From Sporosarcina jiandibaonis (GTDB lineage Bacteria > Bacillota > Bacilli > Bacillales_A > Planococcaceae): a stretch of 64,000 bases of DNA. Each line of letters starts with the position of its first letter. Within the stretch, counting starts at the first letter, position 1. A model generated the notes under the pieces. That model made no database searches, was not told the origin of the DNA, and saw only the letters and a program-made list of their open reading frames with translations. Shown one piece after another: positions 16,633-26,410 of this stretch. Where the stretch lies: NCBI RefSeq assembly GCF_013184495.1, contig NZ_JAAOIY010000001.1, positions 186,001-250,000 of the forward strand, given 5' to 3'. The position numbers were made by a program, and so were the translations under genes.

Positions 16633-17502
16633 ATGAAACTAGATGGGAAGTTAGAGCAAATAAATAGCAATGTCTGGAAGCTTGAACGAGATGGGCTATT
16701 TTATTCTGTAAAGCAATATGACTTTTCAGCTATCGCTTTAAAAGTGAAAACAGTGCATGATACATTGCGTTCGATATCATTTCCGCATATCGTGCCTGTG
16801 TTGCCAAACGAACACCAACTAACATTTATGCAACCGTGGTTGGAGGGAGCAAGGTCCGTCAATTTCAAAAAGAGAGCAGATCGAACCGACTCCCTTGCAG
16901 CATTAACCGCGTTGCACGATACGGGTTCAATCATTAATTGGCCCGGAGAACCTTATTTGCATCCATACCCATTGGTATCCAAGTGGGAGGAGCGGATATA
17001 TCGTTTTCAAAACATACGGGAAGAGTGCGAGAAGTACATCGGAAAAAGCAATTTTGATGATATTCTTTTTTACGCGACGAATGCGCTTCGGCTTGTACGG
17101 AAAACGGGGAAGTCCGAGCAAGCCGAAACCCTTCTTCACGGCGATGTTGTTCATCATAATATCCTGCGGGATAAGAACGGAATCATCCGTTTTATCGATT
17201 TCGATTTAACATGTACCGGACCGCCTGGTACTGAACTAGCCTTATGGATTCATCGTGTGCTCCCTCAAATTGATTACGATATCGAGTTTCTTATCAATGA
17301 ACAACCGTCATTGCAAAACTTGGATGATTGTTCAAAAACTTTACTTCTATATCCAAATGAACTGCTAAGAGAATGGCTGCATTTTTTCACATTGCCTAGG
17401 CGTTCACAAGAAAGACAAGTGAAAAATCTCGTCCCTTTTACAGAGTCCGCACTCTCACATTGGCCGAAATTATGGTACAATGTAGAACGGATGAAAAATT
17501 AG
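16633..17502 (+). CDS. APH/kinase-fold protein related to YsxE/CotS spore coat proteins
   Basis: The 289-residue protein has an aminoglycoside-phosphotransferase-like kinase fold: the catalytic loop HGDVVHHNIL (HGD at 169-171, Asn 176) and the metal-binding FIDFD (Asp 189) are intact, so it may be a live phosphotransferase. In Bacilli, CotS/YsxE/YutH coat proteins share this fold, and its place six bases after safA suggests mother-cell expression and a spore-coat role. The ribosome site AGGAAG sits only two bases from the ATG, so initiation may be inefficient or coupled to safA. Substrate unknown. It could instead be a general sugar or choline kinase; the neighbourhood argues against that. 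Confidence 0.7.
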   Translation: MKLDGKLEQINSNVWKLERDGLFYSVKQYDFSAIALKVKTVHDTLRSISFPHIVPVLPNEHQLTFMQPWLEGARSVNFKKRADRTDSLAALTALHDTGSIINWPGEPYLHPYPLVSKWEERIYRFQNIREECEKYIGKSNFDDILFYATNALRLVRKTGKSEQAETLLHGDVVHHNILRDKNGIIRFIDFDLTCTGPPGTELALWIHRVLPQIDYDIEFLINEQPSLQNLDDCSKTLLLYPNELLREWLHFFTLPRRSQERQVKNLVPFTESALSHWPKLWYNVERMKN

Positions 17503-17514
17503 GGGGGCTGCATC

Positions 17515-18237
17515 ATGGCAGGACATTCCAAGTGGAATAATATTAAAAACCGTAAAGGCGCACAAGATGCGAAACGCGGTAAAATATTTCAAAAGATATC
17601 TCGAGAAATTTATATGGCGGCAAAACAAGGCGCCGATCCAGATATGAATCCTGGTTTACGGTTAGCGATTGAAAAAGCAAAAAGCGCGAACGTTCCAAAC
17701 GACGTTGTGAAACGCGCGATCGATAAAGCAACCGGGGCAGGATCAGACGAAAACTACGAAGAAGTCATTTATGAAGGATACGGCCCAGGCGGCATCGCTG
17801 TTCTCGTTTATTGTTTAACTGAAAACAGAAACCGAACAGCTCCAAATGTCCGTGTCGCATTCTCTAGAAATGGCGGAAATCTCGGAGCGAGCGGATCTGT
17901 CTCTTATATGTTTGACCGTAAAGGACGTCTGTTCATTGAAAGAACGGAAGAGACCGACGAAGATATGATCATGCTGGCTGCTCTCGAAGCAGGCGCTGAA
18001 GATATCGAGTCGACCGAAGATGGTTTCGAAATCGTCACAGAACCCGCTGACTTCCTGGAAGTAAAAGAAAAGCTCGAAGAAGACGGCATCGAATTCATTT
18101 CCGCTGAAATCGAAATGATTCCATCAATCTACACGCCAATACCTGAAGGCAGCGAAGAAGAATTCGAAAAAATGCTAGAAATGCTCGAAGACGATGATGA
18201 CGTGCAAGACGTTTATCATAATGCGAGTGAAGATTAA
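17515..18237 (+). CDS. yebC: YebC/PmpR family protein
   Basis: The 240-residue protein opens with the invariant AGHSKWNNIKNRKGAQD and contains the three-domain YebC fold with a conserved NRNRTAPNVR segment. The family was first described as transcription regulators; more recent work ties YebC-type proteins to relief of ribosome stalling at proline-rich stretches. The ATG follows GGGGGGCTG. It lies directly after the kinase-fold gene and before ruvAB, as in B. subtilis, except that the intervening bofC gene is missing. A terminator follows. Confidence 0.95.
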   Translation: MAGHSKWNNIKNRKGAQDAKRGKIFQKISREIYMAAKQGADPDMNPGLRLAIEKAKSANVPNDVVKRAIDKATGAGSDENYEEVIYEGYGPGGIAVLVYCLTENRNRTAPNVRVAFSRNGGNLGASGSVSYMFDRKGRLFIERTEETDEDMIMLAALEAGAEDIESTEDGFEIVTEPADFLEVKEKLEEDGIEFISAEIEMIPSIYTPIPEGSEEEFEKMLEMLEDDDDVQDVYHNASED

Positions 18238-18246
18238 ATTTTTACG

Positions 18247-18280
18247 ATCCATCCTTGATGTTTTAAGGATGGATTTTTTA
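18247..18280 (+). terminator. Rho-independent terminator after yebC
   Basis: A perfect 10-bp stem ATCCATCCTT / AAGGATGGAT with an 8-base loop and T-run. Confidence 0.93.
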
Positions 18281-18353
18281 ATTTTTCAAAACGCATCGCA
18301 ATACTTTCCCAGAAACTTATAAAATACCACTTACCATAAAAATGGAATCGGCA

Positions 18354-18479
18354 GTTGATTGTAGTGTAGGAAGGCGACTCCCGCGGAAACAGCATCAACC
18401 GAAAGCCCCGCAGGAGCGTAGCGACGAGGAGATTGAGGTGATCCCCGCAGGAAAGCGTCCGCCCGAAACGAAAATCAAC
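18354..18479 (+). repeat. Dispersed palindromic repeat, full copy B
   Basis: About 126 bp, from GTTGATTGTAGTG to CGAAAATCAAC; the first and last seven bases (GTTGATT / AATCAAC) are a perfect terminal inverted repeat. The interior holds GACTCCCGCGG, GGAGCGTAGCGACGAGGAG and CCCGCAGGAAAGCGTCCGCCC. It occupies the yebC-ruvA gap where bofC lies in B. subtilis. The rest of the 420-base gap is AT-rich with no ORF. An extended -10, TGGTATAAT, at 18618-18626 is a probable ruvA promoter. Confidence 0.88.
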
Positions 18480-18657
18480 GATTTCGCACAAATATGCAAG
18501 TGTTGAAATAATAAACTGTTCCTGCAGTCGATATAATTTATTCCAATTAAACTACAACTCCAAAACACAAATAATTAAATCCCCACACCACAAACCGCTG
18601 TAGAAAGTGCGTTCGTATGGTATAATCGAAGATAGCTAATTTAAGGGGGATATTTGC

Positions 18658-19260
18658 TTGTATGATTACATAAAAGGACATGTCACGCGTGTCACGCCCG
18701 AATACATAACACTTGATCAAAACGGAGTAGGTTGGCTGATTATGACGCCGAATCCGTACTCATTTCATATGACAGATGAAATCCAGCAAGTGTTTACCTA
18801 TTTGCATGTGCGCCAAGATGTCCAGTTGTTGCTTGGCTTTAAAACGCTGGAACAACGCGAACTATTTAAAAAACTCATCACAGTTTCAGGAATTGGCCCA
18901 AAAGGAGCGCTTGCGATTCTAGCGAGCGGCATTCCATCTCAAGTTATCGGTGCCATCGAGCGCGAAGACGAAGCATTTCTCGTTCAGTTTCCGGGAGTCG
19001 GAAAAAAGACCGCTCGCCAAATGATTCTCGATTTAAAAGGGAAGTTGCATGACCTATTCACTGAAATTGATTTTGATGATGAAGAACATTCACTTCTTAC
19101 GATGGCTGAAAACGGCGCGCTCGATGAAGCGATATTAGCGCTAGAAGCATTAGGCTATTCACAACGCGAATTAAACAAAGTGAAATCTGCATTAGAAAAA
19201 GAAGAACTCGACACAGAAGGCTATATGAAAAAAGCATTGCAACTATTATTGAAAAAATAA
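18658..19260 (+). CDS. ruvA: Holliday junction branch migration protein RuvA
   Basis: The 200-residue protein has the N-terminal OB fold (about 1-62), tandem helix-hairpin-helix motifs (VSGIGPKGALAIL and FPGVGKKTARQMI, about 77-120) and the C-terminal RuvB-contacting domain. It binds four-way junctions as a tetramer and loads RuvB. TTG start at 18658 after AAGGGGGAT, encoding MYDYIKG. An extended -10 promoter lies about 35 bases upstream. ruvB follows after 70 bases that contain an AATAACTGT-type inverted repeat. Confidence 0.97.
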   Translation: MYDYIKGHVTRVTPEYITLDQNGVGWLIMTPNPYSFHMTDEIQQVFTYLHVRQDVQLLLGFKTLEQRELFKKLITVSGIGPKGALAILASGIPSQVIGAIEREDEAFLVQFPGVGKKTARQMILDLKGKLHDLFTEIDFDDEEHSLLTMAENGALDEAILALEALGYSQRELNKVKSALEKEELDTEGYMKKALQLLLKK

Positions 19261-19330
19261 CAGGTTATTATTACCGAAAAAATAACTGTTTATTTAAAAA
19301 TAAACCGCGTTTAAAAAAGGATGGTGTACG

Positions 19331-20341
19331 ATGGAGGACCGTGTCATATCAGGGGCAACCACAGAATTTGATGAGGGGTTTGAACAGTCGCTAAGACCGC
19401 AACTCCTTAACCAATATATTGGTCAAGAAAAGGTGAAGGACAATTTAAGTATTTTTATCGAAGCGGCAAAGGGCCGGAGCGAGTGCCTGGATCACGTTCT
19501 CTTATACGGACCGCCTGGACTCGGGAAAACGACGCTGGCAACGGTCATCGCGAATGAAATGAACGTCAATATTCGCATGACGAGCGGCCCCGCTATTGAA
19601 CGTCCGGGGGACCTAGCGGCGGTCCTCTCTTCACTCGAACCAGGCGATGTTTTATTCATTGATGAAATTCACCGCCTCAATCGGGCGATCGAAGAAGTGC
19701 TTTATCCCGCGATGGAAGACTTTTGTTTAGACATCGTTGTCGGGAAAGGGCCATCCGCTCGTTCAGTCCGGCTCGATCTTCCGCCGTTCACCTTAATCGG
19801 CGCGACGACGCGCGCAGGCGCATTGTCAGCACCCCTGCGAGACCGTTTTGGGGTACCGTTAAGGTTGGAGTTTTACAATGAGGAACCGCTAACAGAGATC
19901 GTCGTGAGAAGCGCATCTGTCTTTGACGTTTCTATCGACCGCGAAGCTGCGGTTGAAATGGCGAAACGTTCACGCGGCACGCCTCGAATCGCCAACCGAT
20001 TACTTCGTCGCGTGCGCGATTATGCACAAGTGCGAGGCGATGGGAAGATTTCGTTGAGTACTGCGCAAGAAGCGCTTGAAATGCTTCAAGTCGATTCGCA
20101 TGGACTGGACCATATCGACCATAAACTTATTACAGGAATGATTGAGCAATTCAGAGGCGGGCCCGTCGGAATCGATACGATTGCCGCGAGCATCGGAGAA
20201 GAATCCGTTACGATTGAAGATGTTTATGAACCATACTTATTGCAAATTGGTTTCATTCAACGCACGCCGCGTGGTAGAGTTGTAACGAATTATGCGTATA
20301 CTCATTTTGGATACGTCATTCCTGAAAAAAACAATATTTGA
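19331..20341 (+). CDS. ruvB: Holliday junction DNA helicase RuvB
   Basis: The 336-residue AAA+ motor drives branch migration with RuvA. Walker [10 protein letters not shown] (about 57-65), Walker B DEIHRLN, the arginine-finger region [15 protein letters not shown] and the C-terminal winged helix (QRTPRGRV) are all intact. The ATG at 19331 is placed as in the family. queA follows 18 bases later, so ruvAB-queA-tgt-yajC probably forms one transcript, as in many Firmicutes. Confidence 0.98.
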   Translation: MEDRVISGATTEFDEGFEQSLRPQLLNQYIGQEKVKDNLSIFIEAAKGRSECLDHVLLYGPPGLGKTTLATVIANEMNVNIRMTSGPAIERPGDLAAVLSSLEPGDVLFIDEIHRLNRAIEEVLYPAMEDFCLDIVVGKGPSARSVRLDLPPFTLIGATTRAGALSAPLRDRFGVPLRLEFYNEEPLTEIVVRSASVFDVSIDREAAVEMAKRSRGTPRIANRLLRRVRDYAQVRGDGKISLSTAQEALEMLQVDSHGLDHIDHKLITGMIEQFRGGPVGIDTIAASIGEESVTIEDVYEPYLLQIGFIQRTPRGRVVTNYAYTHFGYVIPEKNNI

Positions 20342-20359
20342 AATTAAGGTGGCAACACG

Positions 20360-22554
<2,195 letters not shown>

Positions 22555-22592
22555 ATCTTGTATAATATATCTTGGTTGAAAGGGGGATTATA

Positions 22593-22856
22593 ATGGAAAC
22601 ACTAATGGGACTTTTACCGTTCATAGCAATGTTTGCAATCATGTGGTTTTTTCTCATCAGACCAGCTCAAAAGCGTCAAAAAGAGACAAAAACGATGCAA
22701 AGCCAGCTGAAACGAGGAGACAAAGTAATTACTATCGGTGGCATTCACGGATCGATTGATGCAGTAGACGAAGCAACGGTTTACTTGAAGGTTGCAGATG
22801 GAACAACACTGCGCTTCGATAGACAAGCTGTTGGTCGCGTGACTGAACAAGCATAA
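22593..22856 (+). CDS. yajC: Preprotein translocase accessory subunit YajC
   Basis: The 87-residue protein has one N-terminal membrane helix (about 6-25) and a small cytoplasmic beta domain with the typical GDKVITIGGIHG motif. YajC associates with SecDF and the Sec channel. The frame opens at 22572, but the ATG at 22593, preceded by AAAGGGGG, gives the family N-terminus. It follows tgt as in most bacteria. The fused secDF gene lies 6 kb away in this genome. Confidence 0.95.
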   Translation: METLMGLLPFIAMFAIMWFFLIRPAQKRQKETKTMQSQLKRGDKVITIGGIHGSIDAVDEATVYLKVADGTTLRFDRQAVGRVTEQA

Positions 22857-22866
22857 GTAAAATATT

Positions 22867-22916
22867 AAAGACGGTACAAAGTTATGGAAGCATCCATTTC
22901 TTATACCCGTCTTTTT
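22867..22916 (+). terminator. Terminator after yajC
   Basis: AAAGACGG pairs with CCGTCTTT around a long loop that holds a second small stem; a T-rich tract follows. Confidence 0.75.
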
Positions 22917-22983
22917 ATTTTGCGCATTTTTTGTATATGAGACGAATCTCTTTGGGCATCCTCTTTAGTGGAGGGAGATTTCT

Positions 22984-23625
22984 TTGAACGATTTATTAAT
23001 AATAGGCTTTCGAACTTTCTTTTTATATTTTTTAATATTAATTGTCTTGCGTGTAATGGGGAAACGAGAAGTCGGCGAACTTGGCATATTAGACGTTGTT
23101 GTTTTTATCATTATGGCTGAGGTAGCGGCAGTTGCAATTGAGGATCCAAAAAACAAAATATCACACACGATTTTGCCAATTCTCGTCCTCCTCATCATCC
23201 AACTAATCACATCTTTTATTTCATTGAAAAGTAAAAAGTTCCGCGATCTTGTTGATGGTAATCCATCCGTTATCATACGTAACGGAAAGATATTAGAAAA
23301 CGAAATGAGGCGGCAACGCTATAATCTCGATGACTTATTCCAACAGCTGAGGGAGCAACAAATTGGTTCTATTCGCGAAGTAACATTTGCATTTTTAGAA
23401 CCATCCGGAAATCTTTCCGTATTTACTGAAGAAGAAACACAACCCGTTCTGGCGCTTATTAGCGATGGAATCATTCAGCATCGACATATTGAAATTGTCG
23501 GCCTTACTGAACAACATTTAATCGAGGAATTAAGTAAATTAGGAATCGACGATGTTAATCATGTTTTTTATTGTTCGTATGAAAGAGGCAGCTTCCACTA
23601 TCAATTAAAAGAAGAATTTCAATAA
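22984..23625 (+). CDS. YetF/DUF421 family membrane protein
   Basis: The 213-residue protein has three N-terminal membrane helices (about 2-80) carrying the family motif VLRVMGKREVGELG, then a soluble C-terminal domain with VDGNPSVIIRNGKILEN and a second alpha/beta lobe. The family (YetF, YdfR, YrbG and others in Bacillus) has no firm function; some members are induced in sporulation. B. subtilis yrbG sits in the same position after yajC, so this is probably its orthologue. TTG start at 22984 after GGAGGGAG. The end overlaps the convergent spoVB gene by seven bases. Confidence 0.85.
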   Translation: MNDLLIIGFRTFFLYFLILIVLRVMGKREVGELGILDVVVFIIMAEVAAVAIEDPKNKISHTILPILVLLIIQLITSFISLKSKKFRDLVDGNPSVIIRNGKILENEMRRQRYNLDDLFQQLREQQIGSIREVTFAFLEPSGNLSVFTEEETQPVLALISDGIIQHRHIEIVGLTEQHLIEELSKLGIDDVNHVFYCSYERGSFHYQLKEEFQ

Positions 23626-25145
23626 CTTTTATTCAGCAATTTTTTGAATAACATAAAATCATTCAGTCGTAATTGGCGCGTTAACATCAAGATAACCATT
23701 AAAAATAGACAAGTGATGAGACAATCCGTGAGAAGGCCAAATTTTCCGATGGGCATGAAGATTGGCCGTATAATTGCTGTCAGGATAAAAGAGAAATACG
23801 GAAGCGCGAACATTGTAAAGCCGGTAGCCGTGGCTTTATTTTTCCGAAGCGTTGCGATATGAAGAAATGACGTAATTAATACGCCGAATCCGATAGCTAG
23901 CACTGCTCCCGTTTCTTGGATGCCGGGTTGGGAAGCGAGTACAAACATGACCGCAAGTTTTGCAATGCCGCCATACACCGAGTTCATCATTCCAGCTTTG
24001 GCTTCTCCAGTCGATTGTAAAATCGAATATAATGGACCTTGAATATAATAAAAGAAAAACACTGGAGCTAATATCGTCATATAAGATCCGCCTTCGGTAA
24101 TGTGAAACAATTTTTCCGCAAGCACCTGTCCATGCACGAAAAATACAGTTGCGGCGAAAGTGCCAGTAATTGAGGATAAACGAAGAGCTAAATGAATGCG
24201 TTCCTTCAATTTTTTCTTATTGCTAGAGGCCGCGGCTCCGCTTACTGCTGGAACTAACACGACAGATAATGCGTACGGTATGAATGCCGGGAATAATAAA
24301 AGCGGTATGAGCACACCCGATATGATTCCGTATAAAGAAGTGGCGGCAATTGCGGTAATTCCCGACATGGAAAGCGCGCGTAAAAAAATGATCGGTTCTA
24401 AAAACCAAGTAAATGTCCCGAATAATCGGCTGCCAGATGAAGGCAATGCGATTTCAAGTATTGGTTCAAAAGGATAGCGTTTTTGTTTTATCTCAATTTT
24501 CTGGTGTGCTTTACGTTTTCGGTGTTGACGATACTTAAATAGTAAATAGAGAACGGATGAAATTTCTGCAAGCATCGTGATAAACATCGCATACGCTGCA
24601 TTCATAGCAGTGTTGTCAGGTGAAAGCATGAATGGCAACATCCAAGTAATTAAAAGAATACGGAAAAATTGTTCGATGATTTGAGACCAGGCAGTTTCTT
24701 CGATACGTGTAATTCCTTGAAAATATCCGCGAATTAATCCGCCGATCGCTGCAATCGGAACAATCGCGATTCCTGCATATAATGCCGATGCGGATGCTGG
24801 ATTCCCTAAAAGTGTTCCCGCTAAATAGGGCACAAACGCGATGGACGCTGGTATGAAAACGATGGCTGTTAAAAACGTCATAAAAACAGCTGTCTTCATA
24901 ACAGCTGAAATTTTCTCGAGTTCGCCTCTTGCTTTGTGTTCCGCGATTACTTTTGCTATTGCCACTGGTATGCCGAGTTGGACAAGAGATAGGAAAAAGA
25001 TGAATGCAGGATACGCTGTCATATAAATACCGACAGATTCTTCGCCCGCAATGCGCATAAATTGAATTCGGAATACAAATCCTAATAGTTTGGACATAAA
25101 AACAGCGACCATTAAGACAGCTGTCCCGCGGATGAATGAAGACAA
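23619..25145 (-). CDS. spoVB: SpoVB-like MOP-superfamily flippase
   Basis: The 508-residue membrane protein has about 14 helices and belongs to the polysaccharide/lipid II flippase (MurJ/SpoVB) group. SpoVB is needed for spore cortex synthesis in B. subtilis, probably as a lipid-linked precursor flippase. The N-terminus SSFIRGTAVLMVAVFMSKLLG matches the FIRGT start of SpoVB. Of three closely spaced TTG codons, the one at 25145 is nine bases from AAGGAG (25155-25160) and is preferred over those at 25154 and 25151. It is convergent with the YetF-like gene, overlapping by seven bases. It lies near secDF and comN as in B. subtilis. Confidence 0.88.
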   Translation of the reverse strand: MSSFIRGTAVLMVAVFMSKLLGFVFRIQFMRIAGEESVGIYMTAYPAFIFFLSLVQLGIPVAIAKVIAEHKARGELEKISAVMKTAVFMTFLTAIVFIPASIAFVPYLAGTLLGNPASASALYAGIAIVPIAAIGGLIRGYFQGITRIEETAWSQIIEQFFRILLITWMLPFMLSPDNTAMNAAYAMFITMLAEISSVLYLLFKYRQHRKRKAHQKIEIKQKRYPFEPILEIALPSSGSRLFGTFTWFLEPIIFLRALSMSGITAIAATSLYGIISGVLIPLLLFPAFIPYALSVVLVPAVSGAAASSNKKKLKERIHLALRLSSITGTFAATVFFVHGQVLAEKLFHITEGGSYMTILAPVFFFYYIQGPLYSILQSTGEAKAGMMNSVYGGIAKLAVMFVLASQPGIQETGAVLAIGFGVLITSFLHIATLRKNKATATGFTMFALPYFSFILTAIIRPIFMPIGKFGLLTDCLITCLFLMVILMLTRQLRLNDFMLFKKLLNKSY

Positions 25146-25325
25146 ATGCAACAACTCCTTCTAGATTCAAGAAATTTACAGAGCATTTTATATCAACACT
25201 GGTCTAACAGGTAATTTTGGCCTTCTCCAATTCTATGCTTTTTAATAATTGTTATTACTTTATCAAAGTACCATCCGTAATGATAAATGGTATTATAGAG
25301 ATAGAAAATCATAGGGGATAAGTCG

Positions 25326-26167
25326 ATGAAAAAATATGAAGTGCAAAAAACATTGAATAATAATGTCTTGATCGCGTCTGATATTGACGGAAATGAAGTT
25401 GTGTTAATAGGAAGCGGAATCGGCTTCGGAAAGAGAATCGGGGCACCGATAGATCATGAACAAGTAGAGAAAATGTTTGTATTGAACGATCCTGAAAAAC
25501 AAGAGCAATACAAGCAACTCCTATCAACAATCGATGGAGAAACGATAAAAATGCTTATTTCAGTAGTTGAAATCATTCGTGAAAGAGCTGGGATGCCATT
25601 AAACGAAAATATTCACATCGCTTTAACTGACCACTTAGCCTTTGCCATTAATCGGATGAAACAAGGGTTAATGATCCGAAATCCATTTTTGTTGGAAACG
25701 AAAGCGCTTTATCCGAATGAATATAAAATCGCGGAAGAAGTTACTGCAATGGTTAATGAAAAACTACGCATTGAGCTGCCTGAAGGTGAAATTGGTTTCA
25801 TAACCTTACATATACATAGTGCCATTGAAAATAAGAATGTCGGTGATTTAACCGCGCATTCAGCACTCATTGTCAAACTGATTAATATAATTGAAGAACA
25901 ACTCAATCTTGTAATCGATAAAGCAGTATTGACTACACGCGTTTAATCCGTCATCTTCGTTATGCAATCGAGCGGATGGTGCGAGGAGAGAAAGTGAATG
26001 AACCCTTAAAGTTAACGGATTTATTGAAAGCGGAATATCCAATCTATTACAATCTGGCATGGAAATTGATAAAGGTGATGCAACAATCTCTTCAAAGAGA
26101 GGTTCAAGACGCGGAAGCCGTTTATCTAACCCTTCATTTGCACCGTTTGCATTCTAAGAAACTATAA
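25326..26167 (+). pseudogene. glcT: GlcT-type antiterminator with a one-base frameshift
   Basis: A BglG/GlcT-family RNA-binding antiterminator of about 280 residues, split into two frames. The first part (206 residues from ATG 25326) covers the CAT RNA-binding domain (NNNVLIASDIDGNEVVLIG), PRD1 with NENIHIALTDHLAFAI and the start of PRD2 with ITLHIHSAIEN. It then reads IDKAVLTTRV and stops at 25944. In the other frame the expected continuation SIDY..RLIRHLRYAIERMV runs on through a complete C-terminus to 26167. One base is missing near 25918-25925 (GATAAAGCAGT). Either a true inactivating deletion or a sequencing/assembly error. Its target would be the RAT element ahead of ptsG. The RNA-binding domain alone could still be made and would be unregulated. 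Confidence 0.85.
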
Positions 26168-26178
26168 ATTTATATTGA

Positions 26179-26207
26179 TTGCCAAGGTGAAATCATTATG
26201 CTAGAAT
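26179..26207 (+). promoter_or_regulatory. Sigma-A promoter for the ptsG leader
   Basis: TTGCCA (26179-26184), a 17-base spacer and TAGAAT (26202-26207) with an extended -10 TGC. It lies just after glcT and about 55 bases before the RAT element. Confidence 0.65.
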
Positions 26208-26261
26208 TATTTTATAAAGCATTAGATTTTCCAAGTAGTCAACTAATTTAATAATATTTTT

Positions 26262-26370
26262 TTACGTGTTACTGATACGATCAGGCATGAGTAAAAAGAT
26301 AATTGATTTTGAGTTTGGGACCCCGGTCCTTGAACTTTTGTCGATTTCTTTTTTTCTCATGCCTTTTTTA
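26262..26370 (+). promoter_or_regulatory. RAT antiterminator target and overlapping terminator in the ptsG leader
   Basis: The segment around GTGTTACTGATACGATCAGG (26267 onward) closely matches the B. subtilis ptsG RAT that GlcT binds. Its 3' arm AGGCATGAG (26283-26291) is also the 5' arm of a terminator whose 3' arm CTCATGCCT (26356-26364) is followed by T. The two folds are mutually exclusive. Between the terminator arms lies a GGACC-CC-GGTCC hairpin. When GlcT is active, the RAT forms and ptsG is read. Confidence 0.9.
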
Positions 26371-26410
26371 TTGGAAGAATCTAATGACTGAATAACTAGG
26401 AGGTATAAAA

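Noticed and set aside
24616-25170. 184-codon minus-strand ORF overlapping spoVB
   Set aside because: Out-of-frame shadow of the spoVB coding sequence; Cys/His/Arg-rich composition unlike a real protein.
25976-26167. Separate small gene after glcT
   Set aside because: It is the C-terminal part of GlcT PRD2 in a shifted frame, not an independent gene.
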